A stretch of 64,000 nt of DNA from Anaeramoeba flamelloides (taxonomy: Eukaryota; Metamonada; Anaeramoebidae), in assembly GCA_027625915.1 (NCBI GenBank), contig JANTQA010000036.1, positions 10,623,001 to 10,687,000 of the forward strand, written 5' to 3'. Below the pieces are notes generated by a model. That model saw only the letters and a program-made list of their open reading frames with translations. It was not told the origin of the DNA and did not search any database. Positions within the stretch are counted from its first letter, which is position 1, and each line of letters begins with the position of its first letter. This document shows, piece after piece, positions 42,891 through 55,116 of this stretch. A program made the translations under genes and the position numbers.

Positions 42891-45349
42891 CAAAATTTGA
42901 TAAAAGATTATCTTGTGTACAATATGAGTGGTAACTTGTTATTTTGGTTGTTATCTGATCGATCTTGTACTTTGTAAGGATTTTAATATTGGTTCAAAAT
43001 GGAAATTTTTTAGAATTTATTTTCTTTTTTTTCCAAAATCAGAATATAAGAGTGTAAGGCTAATAGATCGGTTGGTGGGTATTCAATAAATTTGGATTTT
43101 TGGGGATTCATGAAAATAATAATTTCACCTTTTTCTCAATTATTTATAAAAAAAATAAACTTTTTTAAAAGCTCCAAATAAAACCAAACCTAAATAAAAA
43201 TTTCAATCAATAACTCACATATTTCATTTTTTTATAACTTAACTTCCGATATCTTAACTCTAGGCTCTTAAATTCTGATTTTGGAAAAAAAAAGAAAATA
43301 AATTCAAAAAATTGCCTTTTTGAACTAATAATAAAAGCTACACAAAGTACAAAATCAATCTACTAAAAACCCAATTAACAAACCACACCAGACATAAAAT
43401 AACCTTTTTTTCAAATTTCAGGGATTATAAGCCTTAGAAGGGTTTGTCATTTTCATTGATAAAAATAAAACTGAAGAAAATTACAATTTTTTGAGATTAA
43501 TTTGTTGTTGTTTTCTAAAGATGAACCATTTGAGAAAATAATTTTAAACCATTTGTATTGTATATAATTCCCCCAACCTCTCATTTTTAATAAATTAAAG
43601 ATCATTTTTTATCGAAGGGGCTTGATAATTCTTTTTTTTATTGCATTACACTACAAGGAAAAATTTAAATACTGAAAATTAAAGTTAGCCAAAAATATAC
43701 ATTGGATTTCAGTTATACTTCTTTTATAAATTATATTTTCAAAGTTATCATAATTTTATGTAATAAAAAAAGATAGCTATTAAACCCATGAAAATTCGAA
43801 AACCATCCTTTTCAAAATTACCCGACTTTTGAAAAAAACAACTATTTTCAGGGTATTTTTTTAATGAAAAAAGTTGAAATGAATTAATTTTTGATTGAAC
43901 ATTAAGATTGAAAAAGAAAAAATGTTAAAGCAATTTGCAGAAAAAAATCGGGAATGTATATAAAAACTCAAACAGGTAAAAAAATAAAATTATAAAAAAT
44001 ATTCCAAAAACAGATAAAAAATCAGATTTCCAATTTAATTTAGCGATATCTTTTGATTGAAATATTTTGTATTATTTTAAAATTGAAAAATATGATTCTT
44101 TTTGACTATTAAAAAAATACTTGAAAATTATCTCTCTACTTAGTCAAGTAAAAAATTCAAAAATTTTACAATTTTATTGAAAAAAATATTACTGAAAAAT
44201 TTCATTTTTTTTTCAATTCCGATTAAATTCTATTAAAGTTGTAAACCTCATTGAAAATTGTTATGTATAATAATGTTTATTATATGAGTGTATTTCAAAA
44301 ATACAAAATTTAGAGATTTTTTTTTGAAAACATTTTCCTTGTCTTGTACCAAAGTTGTTCTCTCAAAAAATTGTTTCCTTACATCGTTAAACTGCAAAAT
44401 TCACAAAATGTCTCCTATAACCACCTGTGTCCAATTTGTCTTGAAACAAACCTTAATTTTTTCCTAGAAAAACCTTACAAATAAAAAAAAATTGACACAC
44501 AAAAATAAATCAAATGTTTTTGTTATTCAGTAATAGAGGTTCTGTTCAAAAATCAAATAGAGTCAATACTATATTGAAAAGAGTCTGTTGGGAACTTTAA
44601 TTTTGGAAAAAACAATAAGAACCAACAAAAAAACCCAGAGAAATCCACAATCTCGTGTTCATAGAATTGTATTGATTTCTGGTAACAATTGAATACTCAA
44701 GTCACCCATTGGTCAAAAACCTATTGTCAACACGATCTTCAAAAGTTAGGGTTGTTTATTGAGAGTGTTTGAAATTTTCATCGTAATTTTTTTATACTAG
44801 AAAATCGATAATTCTTTTTCTTTTTTATTCTCACGTTTCTTAATAAGGGTGTTCGAGTTTGCCGATCTCTAAAAATTCTTTTGAATTTTTCATTTAAAAC
44901 AATAAACACCTAAAATGATTTTTTGATCCTTATCGGAGAATATTTGGATAAGTCTGACTTCATAATTTAAATGAAATTTAATCAAAAGGTTTTGGGACAC
45001 TTTGGTAAATTGATAACATCATCCATAAATAATTCAATTGTCGACAGAAATCTTAAAAGATCAAAAAAAAATTCCGAATTATATTTTTTTGAAAAAGAAA
45101 CTTGGATTAGAATACGAAAATTGTTTGTAAAATGGAAAAAACATTGATTTTCAGTTTCAATTACAATTTTGTTTTTAATTTTTCTGTTTTTTTTTGTTTG
45201 AGAATTAAATTCAAATCTCAAGAAAAAAGAAAAAAGAAAAAAGAAAAAAGAAAAAAAAGAACAAATTAGGTTTGAACATTTTTGAATTTCGTATAGTGTT
45301 TCGAGTAAAATTCGTGTAAAAGAAGTAGAACAAAAAAAAGGCATGGAAG

Positions 45350-45783
45350 TTAATTTTCTTCAGGATCGGATCTGGATGATTCAGATGAGGAATTAATTTC
45401 TTTTTCATCTTCAGAAGTTTCTTCGCTATCTGTTACTATTTCAACACTGGTTTGGTTATTTTGAGCCAACTTATTTAGTTCATCTTTGTCGATGCCAATT
45501 TCTAGAGCCTTAGAGTCAATGAGTTGTGATATTTCGTTCAATGACAGGTTCATTTGATCGACTTTGATAAACAAATTAAAAAAAAAAAGAATTCAAGAAG
45601 GAAAAATTTTTTTAAAAATAAAAAAAAGAAAAAAATCAGAAAAAAAAAGAATGTAAAAAAATTACTGTTTGCGGTAACATTTTTGTTGAATTCATCAAAA
45701 CTATTTTGTAATTTGTCTGCTAATTTGTTTCCTTCCTCATACACTGTATCAGGTTTCATTGTTTCCTTGTTTTCTTCGGACAT
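45350..45783 (-). CDS. Small coiled-coil protein, HSBP1-like, 2 exons
   Basis: Exons on the minus strand 45783-45666 and 45561-45350, intron of 104 bp (GT-AG, phase 1, A|TC giving Ile). The spliced product is 109 residues. Residues about 20-58 (KLADKLQNSFDEFNKNVTAN then IDQMNLSLNEISQLIDSKAL) form a heptad coiled coil resembling heat shock factor binding protein 1 (LQQMQDKFQTMSDQIIGRID then DMSSRIDDLEKNIADLM). HSBP1 is a small oligomeric coiled coil that binds HSF1 trimers and helps WASH-complex assembly. The tail (about 75-109) is highly acidic and Ser-rich (SEETSEDEKEINSSSESSRS), unlike the short HSBP1 tail. The match is short, so another small coiled-coil family remains possible. Confidence 0.65.
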
Positions 45784-47659
45784 TTTTTTAAAAAGAGAAA
45801 TAGAGTTTGATTAAAGATCTAAAAACGAAAAAATGAATGTAAAATCAACAAAATTTTGAAGTGTACTCTCACCTTTTTAAAGGTATCAGGAAACAAGTAA
45901 AATATTTTTTATGGTGAATGGAAAGCTGTGGGTTAGATTATGAATATTACTAATTGAAAAAGGATTAAGGGATTATCGTCATCCTAAATTTCTACAATAA
46001 TCATACAATTATGGAATTGGGTGATAATGATATTAGTGCACCATGGCTCAAATAGCTCTAAAAAATCTCTTAAAAATCTATGAAAAATCTTATTGCACAA
46101 TAAATTATTACATTTTTTACTAAAATCACCTTTAAAATTTTCGTTTTGGAAATTTTTTTTTAATATTATTCCAAACGAAAAAATAAAAAACCAAAATAAA
46201 AAGTATTCCAGTATTGAAAAATCCATATTTAAAACTTCTAAAAATATCTGATTATTTAATTTCAATGGATAACTCTATAATCATCAAGATAAAGCCCTAA
46301 GACAGATTATTTTTGTTTACTTTTATAAAACTAATGGAAATATCAATATATTTCAAAGATTTGAGAAATAATCGGTCAAAAAAATCAATTGGTTAATTGT
46401 ATTTTTTTTTAAGATCTGAATTTTTGAGCAGCTAATCTAACTTTGGCCATAAATTTAAGAAGGATATTATACAACATTAGAATCTGAATATTGATAATTC
46501 AACCTTTAAATTTGTCTTGGTATGCAGAGATTTTTCTGAAATTGTTGTATTTTATACTAATACATAGGATCCTTTTTAATTGATGAGATCAATAAATATT
46601 ACTATTTTACTAAAAGTTTTTTGGGAGAGACAGTTGAACCACGTAACACTCTTCTGGTTAAAAACAATAACAGCATACTTTGATCTTGGGATACTCCTTG
46701 GTTGAGGCTAACCCTATTAATTATCTTTATTTTTTTCCACAATGCGATAGAGGGTATTTACTATCAAAAGGATTCAATTAAACTTTACAAATTTAATGAT
46801 TTATCACTTTAGAGAAATGAGTTTATAATTTTTTAAATAATTCATTTTTTTAATTAATTATCAGTAAAAACCTCTGATCTTTTTGGTTTTGATTTTTTGA
46901 TCTAAAAAGAAAAAGTTTAAAAAAACGAAAAACATTTTTAGTTTGTGGAAATCTCACTTTTAATAATTTCTTATTGTTTGCATTAACAAAAATAATTAAA
47001 ACCTCAACCTTTTTTCAATATTCAATAAAAAAAAAATCTGATATTTGAAAAAGAAAACTTGAAATTGAAAATAATTCTGAAAATTATCCAATATTAAAAA
47101 CAATTTTTCAGAAAAATATTCACACATCAACTTGAAATCAACAACAATTACATTTAAAATAAAGACATTTTCATTGATTTAAAAAGATCTACACGAAAGT
47201 AATTAGTGAGGGGATTCCAAAAAATCTTTGTGTTGTCGAAAAAAAAACATATAATAACAATAACCTCATATCAAGATAAAAAAGAAAAGAAAAACCCAGA
47301 TTAAAATTGAAAAAAAAAAAAAAAAAACTCAAATTAACCCATATTATGATTATAAGATTGTTGATAAAGAAGATACAAATGAACTATAGAAACTAATAAA
47401 CTAAAAAATAAAACAAAATATTTGTCAAAAAAGATAACCTTCACAAAATGACCCAACATGCTATATGGAAAAAGAATCTAATATACGTATGATTGCAGAT
47501 CATATATACATACAAATTCATCTTAATTTCAAATAAGTCAAGATATTTTTCATTTAAATTTGGTTAACTGTTAACTTTTTTGAATCTATTTTTAGATTAT
47601 CAATTTTTACATAAATTTTTTTAATGTGAATTCTGAAGAAAATGATCGAAACGAATGAC

Positions 47660-47955
47660 CTCTTTTTTCCATTAGTTTTTTTTTTTTTTTTTTGAGATAA
47701 AAGAATATGTAAAAAATTTTCTTTTTATTTCTCAATTTAAAATTCCCACCTACTATTTCTCCAGAATTCTAAAGAATTGAGCAAAATTTTTGATTTTTCC
47801 CTCTTCTTTTAAACTCAGGTCAGGTGTCATTAGTTTTTTTTTTTTACTTTATGAAATTAAAAGAAAATTGAAGAAATTTTCTTTACATTTCATAAATAAA
47901 AAAAAAACCTAGGAACTCTACGGCACTTGACGGCACTCTACGGCGTTTAATGATA
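47660..47955. repeat. R7 modular hairpin cluster 2
   Basis: Two or three hairpin modules in a row, closed by the GC-rich tag CTACGGCACTTGACGGCACT then CTACGG, the clearest tag array in the window. One module has the central GAATTGAGCAAAATTTTTGA also seen in other clusters. Confidence 0.6.
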
Positions 47956-49332
47956 CTGCTCTTAAACGCTAAGCTTGTATTTATCATTTCTTATCTCAAA
48001 ATAAGACAGACAATATTCTAATGTCTAAATATATTTAACTTTAAAAACAAAAAGAAAAGAATAAACAGAATTTGACACAAAGATAAAAAAAAAGAGAAAG
48101 AAAGGTAAGAAATAAAAATAGATTTATAAAAAAAAATATTATAATATAATATAAAGGTTTTTTTTAAACCCCAATGTTAAATGGGTAATTATTTCCTTTT
48201 CTGTTAAAATTTCAAAATACTAATCATAAAACCTTTATTTTTTTGTACTAAATTACTTGATGGAACTTGATCACAATAAATTCCAATGGTTTAGTAACAT
48301 GCAGAAGCTAATCACATTAAAAATAAATTGCTAGAAAAAAGAAGTAGAATCACAAAAAAAAAAAATAACTCTTCTTCAATGACTTTTACCAAATTCGAAT
48401 CACATTTTTCAATTAATTATTTTTTTTTCACTGTTTAATTATACAGAAATAAAAGAAAAAAATCTTTTTAGAATAAACAAAAAAAATAAAAATAGTCAAT
48501 TTAAAAATAATCATTCTTTATTATTTCATTATTTATCATTTATTCGGTTTATTTTTAATATAAATTTATGTTTCGAACCTAGTTTAGAAAACAAAATTAG
48601 GTTTCTCAATGTTTACAATAACTATATTTAACTATGATTTGAATTTCTAGTTTAAAATTTGGTAAATTTGTAATCATATATTTAACAGATCAAGTCTTTT
48701 TGATATTAAATTATTAAAAATATAACAAAAAAATCAAAAAAAACTGATATTTTATTGTATTTTCAATAAAGGGCTAATAATCCTGGGTTTTAAAAATTTA
48801 ACTAATATTTTTATCTTCTAATATCCTGTGTATAAACAATAGAATTGTATTATTTAATTAAGTTTTTTTGATACTAGTTATTATTATTATTTATTAAATA
48901 TTTGAATTTGATTAATTGGTTTGAAAATATTAAAAAAAAGAAATAATGTGTAAAGTCTATTGATAAGTTTAATCTTTGTATTAGTACTAGCCAACTAAAA
49001 TAATTAAGAATGAGTTATTGAATATTATGGAAAAATATTCTTATTAAAAAGTTTTCCATTATGTTAACAGTTGAATTTTACTGATTCTGAAAAGATATCT
49101 TTTTGACATTTTTTAATTAAATTTTTTGGTAATTTTCCATATTGATTTTTTTTGTTCAATAAAAAATAAAAAATTGATTTGAATTGTTCTTTGAATCCAA
49201 AAAAAATATATTTTTTTCAAATTTAAAGTAATTATTGTAATTTATTTTTGAAATAAAGTAGATTATTTCTACTTATCCCATTAAAAGAGTTCATGATTTA
49301 ATTTTGAAAGTCAATTTTGGTCGAATTTCTTA

Positions 49333-49505
49333 CAGTCAGTTTCACTTTTAAGGCACAAACTTTCAACGAAATTTAAGGCACAAAAAAATCTCAAATTAAG
49401 GCACAAAATTTGGATTTTTTTTTTTTACAATTTATTTTTACTAGAATTTGAATTTTGTGCCTTAATTTGAGATTTTTATTTGTGCCTTAAAAATGAAACT
49501 GACTG
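49333..49505. mobile_element. R4 foldback MITE, copy 2 (young)
   Basis: 173 bp between TA dinucleotides. Arms are almost identical to the 36.2-kb copy (CAGTCAGTTTCACTTTTAAG ... GAAACTGACTG), but the right arm lacks about 20 bp containing one repeat of the inner motif. Confidence 0.85.
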
Positions 49506-50589
49506 TAGTAGAACTATAAGATTTTTTTCTTCTTTGACTGAATTCCTTTATTTTTTCAAATAATTTGCAAAACAGGTAGGAATTTTGAACTTATTGTAAA
49601 GTTACTAGTAAAATAAAAAAAAATCTTCAAGTAAATGTAAACACAAATTCAAAAAAAAATTTCTGCTTCTTGAAATTGAGAAATGGTGTAAAAATCTGAT
49701 TACTAGGAAGCCAAAATACCTTCAAAGATATTTTTAGAAATAAATTATTGTTTTTAAAAGTTTGATTCCTTTTTTCTCATTTATGAAAAGTTGAAAATCC
49801 AACATGTTTGAATATTATTTAAAAAAAAAATATTTTCTTTAAAAGAATATTGAAATTTTAGGGTATGTAAAGGAAGTGTACAAAAATACAAATTAAAAAT
49901 GAAACCAATAAGTCCTAAAATAAAACCTATATAAAAAATCTACTTAATTTAAAAAAAAATACAATAATTATTTGAAACTTTAAAAAAATAGAAATTTTTT
50001 GATTAAAAAAATCATTCAAATCAATTTTTTCTTTTTATTGAATAAAAAAATCTGAGAAAAATAAACCAAACAATTAAATTAAAAATTCCCCCAATATACT
50101 TTTTTAAAACCCCGAAAATTCAACCTCTAATCTAAAGAAATACTTTTTAATTTGATTATTTGTAAATAAAAATAAATAAACCATTTTAATTTTTATAAGT
50201 GGATTCTCAAAAACCTAAAAATTAAATATATCAAGATATTTTATAGTTATTTCTCAATTTTTTAAAGATTTTCAAACAAATAAAAAACGAATTAAAATCA
50301 ATAATTCTAATAATAAAAAAAAATAGCTATTATCAAATAACTGATTTTAATACTAATAGTTTCATGTTTTTTACTCTTGATATTTGAAAAAGAATCTTGC
50401 AATATCTTTTAAATTTGAAGATATTTAATAAATATTTGCTAATAAAATAGATCATCAATTTTTTTAGATCTTTAAGGATTCAATATTTGAATTTATTTTT
50501 CTTGTATTTTTAAAATAAGTTTAATATTTCAAGGCTATTTGTTCTAACAGAATCCCAGAAATTACTCAAAGTGAGATTTCTTCAAAATT

Positions 50590-50860
50590 AAATTTTTTGC
50601 AAATTTTTATTTTTCTAATTTGATCCAAAAACCCAAACTAAAAATTGGATTAAGACTCTTTTGAGAGAAAATTTCATTTGGAAAATGAACTCTTTTAAAA
50701 AAGATAGCTCATCTCTCTAAAGTTGATAAAAGAAGTTGCATATTGGGTTTAATTGTATCTTTGTGTAAATAATTACTCTATTACCTTTGCGAAAAAAAGT
50801 AAATAAGAGTTATTAGTCCCTTAAAAGATAGTAAAAAATGATCCAACTTTTGAAAACAAT
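50590..50860. repeat. R11 dispersed repeat, copy 2
   Basis: See the 42.64-kb copy: TTTGATCCAAAA..., CCTTTGCGAAAAAAAG and GAGTTATTAGTCCCTTAAAA occur in the same order and spacing. Ends unresolved. Confidence 0.45.
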
Positions 50861-51138
50861 AACTCATTTCCGAAAAAAGCGATATAAAAGAAAGTTTGGT
50901 TTTGGTAACAATCGGATTTTTACTTAATTGTTCAATTTCAAAATGATGTAATTTTTTTTACAGTTTGGGCTCTTAAATTTACTCGAAGAATTTTTTATGT
51001 TTATTCGTAAATATAATTCAACTCTTGTGTTGGTTGCTAACAAACATTTCTTTAAAGTGAGAACAAATCTCTTGAGAATGTTTTCACAAATTATTTCACA
51101 AAACATTTTTTCAAATTTTCTTCAAGTGTTACAGAAAC

Positions 51139-54100
51139 ATGTGTAAGAACAAAATTTTATTTCACTAAAGAAAACCAAACCCGACTAAATTTACTTTTCT
51201 TTCCAAGACCATTTAATACAACAAATAATCCTTTTTCTTTTGCCTTTTTAAAATAGTACGCAGCATCACAAAAAAGGAATTAAGAGCGCTTAAAACACGT
51301 GTTTCTTTATTACCGGATTACAAAACTGATTTTGACTTATCAATTAAACAAGTACTCCTTTTCCTTTAATTTTTTTCGTGGTCTTCCTATTGGGAAAGTT
51401 TCCAACTAAATCTTCTTTTTTCACTTCTTATTTGTAGCTGGGTTATTTGTTTGGTTTAGATCCAGATGGAGCAAAATACTTTACACAGGGTATGAACAGA
51501 ACAAACATAGTCTTTGGTGAACAAGAAGTGTTTTTCAATAAGGACACAGTTGTAAGCTATCTAACCAATTTTATTCCGAACTTTAAAAAAAAAAAAAACA
51601 AGATTCAAAATTTTCTTTTTGTTTTTGAAATTGTCTAACTTTCGGTTTAATAGGATTTTGGCTCGCTAACAAAAACAATTGAAATTCTTTTAGGAGAATC
51701 ACACTCAGATTTATCAAATTTTATTTTTAATGTCTTTGATCTGTAAGATTTGTTTTCTTCTCAATTCTCCTTCTCTGTTTTTACAAATTTTTTTATATTT
51801 TTTTTATTTATTTTGTACTTGGTTCCAAATTTACCAACAACACACAAAAACAAAACTTTTTCTTTGAAACACAAAAAAAGTGATCGTGATCGTGTCTTAC
51901 AGAAAAACGAATTATTAGCACTTTGCCGCTCTTCGATGTGGATTTCATCAACCTCAATAGGTAAGCAACATAATTCATAAATTTCTACTTTCTAAATAAA
52001 ACACACACATTTTGTACACAAAAGATTTTCATGCTCAGACACTAAATAAAACTATAATTGCCTTATCCCCAAGGTCTGTAACGTTTTAAAAAACTAGATC
52101 TATTTTTTTCTTTTCATTTTACTCATAATATTTTTGTTGATATAAATCAAAGACTATTTCAAAAAAACCCAAAAAACCTGTTTAATGACAATTTTTAATT
52201 CAGCCTTCTTCACTCAAAAAATTTGTTTTTTGAAACAAAAATCAGAAATTATCTCAATTTTTTTATAAATTATTTTTAATTATATTGGGATCTGCCTTTT
52301 GTGACACTTTTCTTATTTTTTTCAATTTCCTTTTTAATATATTACACATCATTCATGAGCTTTCGAATAAACCCCAATTAAAATTTATGGGATTTCTCTC
52401 TCCAATATTTGAAAAAAATCTTTGTAAAAATTAATTATTTGAGAGACACAATCATGAAAAAATTGTTTCAAAAAAAATCAAACATTTGCTAATTTTTCAC
52501 TTTTTGATAACTTCACTTATAATAAACACTATTAGTTAATAAAGGATCTTGGATCAAAAAATACTTTTAAAGATATTTAACAATTTAAGTTGGAAAATTC
52601 TATTTTCCAGTAAGATTTTTTTCAAATTTAATAGTAAAAAATTTGAGTATTTTGATCTTCACAGTTAAGAGGTTCTAATCATATATTTTAAAAGTATTTT
52701 AAATTTAATAAATATCTTTCAAACTGATAACCAATTATTTGGACTATTTTGAAGTTATTTATTAATATAAATTTAAAAAAATCTTTTTTTTTTGATTTTC
52801 CGTTAGGTTTTTTTTAATTTTTGAAATGAACAGAAAATTTTAGAAATTTTCGGTTTATTCCAAAAAGTAAAAAAACTGCCGTTAGCTTTTCCAGAATTTA
52901 AAAGAATTGAGTAAAATCTTTGATTTTTCTCCATTCTTTTTAATTCTGGAAAAGCTAGGCACTCTACGGACACTCACAATAATTATCATCAGTAATTTTT
53001 TTTCTCTGTTTCAGTTTTATTAATTGAGTACAATGTTTTCAAAACAATTTGTTATTACCTATCAAAGTAAATATCTCCAAGTTGAATTAATCTATAATTC
53101 ATTCTTCCGTTTATTTGTAGTTTTTACCCGAAAAATGCCCTTTTTTCTAGACTAGATACTTTTAAAAAAGTTGGTTATACTAACAACAATAAATACAATA
53201 GCCTCAAGATTTTAAAGTTCTGGAATTTTGATTATATTGTGAATAAATTTTATTATTCAAGATGAAAGGTTAAGGAATGGAGTAGTTTTGTCTAACTTTT
53301 TTTTTTTCAATTTTATTTTTTTCATACTAGTGGATACTCAACTAAAATTACAAAATTTTTTTTTAAAGAGTTAAAACAGTTCAAAGAATAACAACAATAT
53401 AACTTCATTCAATTTGGAAATAATTTTGATTTCTGAAAATCATTTTTATAATTGTTGTGCCTTTTATTTTCCTTTCATTTTTGCATTACGGAATCTGTTT
53501 ACATAGATCTGAAAATTTTTTACAAACATCGATATTTAGCAAAAGTTGAGTTCTTTCCAATAGAAAAACCCTAATAAAATTAGTTGGTGGTTTCTAACCA
53601 TTTGATCGATCAATAATTGTTGGTGAACTTTCAACAAATTGAACACTTGCATTTTTTTTTTCTGATTCTTTTTTTTTTTAGAAAACTAAATTTAGATTCA
53701 AATACTTCTTATGACTGTATCTGTTAGATACTCTTTGAATTGGAAGTCTCAAATTTAGAAACAAAATAAAAAATTAAAAAAAATCACCGTTAGGTTTTCT
53801 TGAGTTTTCTGTTTATTTAGAAAATATATCAATTTTCGTTAGGTTTTTTTGAGTTTTCTATTTATTTACAAAGTAAAAAAACGGAAAATTTTAATAAAAT
53901 TTTCTGTTTATTTCAAAAAGTAAAAAAAACCTAGAACACTTTACAGAATAAAGTAAAAAAAAACTAACAAAAATCTATTGATTTTCCAAATAAATAGAAA
54001 ACTCACAAAAACCTAACGAAAATCAATAGATTTTCGAAATAAAATAGAAAACCTCAAAAAAACCTAGAACACTTCACAAATAAAATAAAAAACCTCAAGA

Positions 54101-55116
54101 AAACCACCTTTAGCTTTTTTTTTACTTTTAAAAATTAAAAGAAAATTTATTAAATTTTCTTTTCGTTTCAATAAGTAAAAAAAAAACCGCCGTTAGCTTT
54201 TCCAGATTTGAAAAGTATTGAGTAAAATCTTTGATTTTTCTCCATTCTTTTGAATTCTGGAAAAGCTAGGCACTCTACGGCATTCTACGACACTCTGCAA
54301 TAATATACTGCACCCTTCATGTATTGGTGGGAGGAATAAATGCACAATAAAAAGATTATCAATAATAAAAAATTTTTCCACAAACTGTGATAAATAATTG
54401 ATATTCCGGAACTCAAGGAAATGCATACATAGTACCGGGATTTATATTTAAATCTTGAATTTTTAAAAAGCAAAGAGTACTAGATCAAGACTCCCAAAAT
54501 TTTAGATCATAATTTATTAATGTTTGCTAAAATTTACAAAATATTCGATTAGAAATCACTATACCCACAAAAACAATTTGAATAACTTTTAAATTTCAAT
54601 AAAAGAAACATCAAACTCAAATGATAAAACTTTATAAAATAGAATAGAAAAAAAATAAAATACTAAGAATAAAATCATAAATAACTCTATTTTCAAAATG
54701 AATTTAATCTATTTTTAATTCTTTATTTTTACAAAAAAAAAAAAACCATAAAAATAATAATTAACCTTTTTTATTTTATATTTATATTTTCTTTTTTCTT
54801 TTTTCTTTTTAATCATCTTTAGCTGTACAATATTCACTTCAAATGTCACAAATACTAGTTGTTGATTTAGACAATAATCAAAAAAGAATTTCGAGAACAA
54901 ATTTTTTCTCGTGTTCAAAAATCTATTACGGACGATCACGTACAACAAGTGTTTGTTGATTTTTTTCAAGAATTTGATACAAATACAAGTAATATAATAA
55001 CACTTCAAGAATTCAAAAAATATTGTCAAAATAATGGTTCAATAATTAAACCATTTATTAATATTGCAAAAGAATTAATTTCCCCAATTAAAGAAGATAA
55101 ATGTATAATCTGTTAA
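51139..55116 (+). CDS. Four-EF-hand calcium sensor with C-terminal CaaX-type motif, 6 exons
   Basis: Exons: 51139-51142 (ATGT), 51257-51351, 51438-51551, 51654-51742, 51881-51960 and 54887-55116; 203 residues. Phases agree at every junction and all introns are GT-AG. The last acceptor (CAAAAAAG|AA) has no pyrimidine tract, but it is the only one found that keeps the frame. Architecture resembles NCS, calcineurin B and CIB sensors: ITKKELRALKTR helix, two degenerate EF-hands (about 10-85), EF3 loop DLDRDRVLQKNE (100-111) and EF4 loop DTNTSNIITLQE (158-169), both with canonical ligand positions. The protein ends Cys200-Ile-Ile-Cys, a CaaX-type prenylation signal, whereas NCS and calcineurin B proteins normally use N-terminal myristoylation (no MG start here). 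Calcium-dependent membrane signalling is the likely role; partner unknown. The fifth intron, 2.9 kb, contains R7 hairpins and an R1 fragment. Confidence 0.85.
52795..52975. repeat. R7 hairpin pair (inside EF-hand intron 5)
   Basis: Two adjacent hairpins. The first pairs ACAGAAAATTTTAGAAATTT with its inverse text. The second pairs AGCTTTTCCAGAATTTAAAA with TTTTTAATTCTGGAAAAGCT around AGTAAAATCTTTGATTTT. It is followed by the tag AGGCACTCTACGG. A clean single-unit example of the family. Confidence 0.7.
53350..53690. mobile_element. R1 MITE, diverged partial copy (inside EF-hand intron 5)
   Basis: Keeps the R1 order AACTAAAATTACAAAATTTT, TTACGGAATCTGTTTACATA and CATTTGATCGATCAATAATT, but the right end is not recognisable. 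Confidence 0.55.
53785..54430. repeat. R7 modular hairpin cluster 3 (inside EF-hand intron 5)
   Basis: At least four nested or tandem hairpins. The outer arms include GTTAGGTTTTCTTGAGTTTT paired with AAAACCTCAAGAAAACC. An inner module is AGCTTTTCCAGATTTGAAAA ... AATTCTGGAAAAGCT. The cluster closes with tags GGCACTCTACGGCATTCTAC and the core CCACAAACTGTGATAAATAA shared with 27.57 kb. Confidence 0.65.

Larger units (their letters stand above)
40715..45349. other. Intergenic, no gene seen; R8, R1, R11 copies
   Basis: 4.6 kb between the Ran and HSBP1-like 3' ends (convergent genes). It holds a long foldback (41234-41610), an R1 copy (42026-42558) and an R11 block directly after it (about 42.64-42.89 kb). 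A poly(T) run of about 24 at 40867-40890 follows Ran and may mark its 3' processing region. No protein-like open frame. Confidence 0.5.
45784..51138. other. Intergenic, no gene seen; R7, R4 and R11 copies
   Basis: 5.4-kb divergent gap between the HSBP1-like gene (-) and the EF-hand gene (+). It contains R7 modules (about 47.66-47.95 kb), a young R4 hairpin (49333-49505) and an R11 copy. Frames at 45984-46265 and 50924-51106 are low-complexity. No RNA gene was recognised. Confidence 0.5.

Noticed and set aside
42870-42900. GGTTCCAATCCCC as a possible tRNA T-arm
   Set aside because: No acceptor, D-arm or anticodon arm can be folded around it.
45984-46265. 93-codon minus-strand frame
   Set aside because: Phe/Ile/Asn-rich, no recognisable domain, no neighbouring exon with matching phase.
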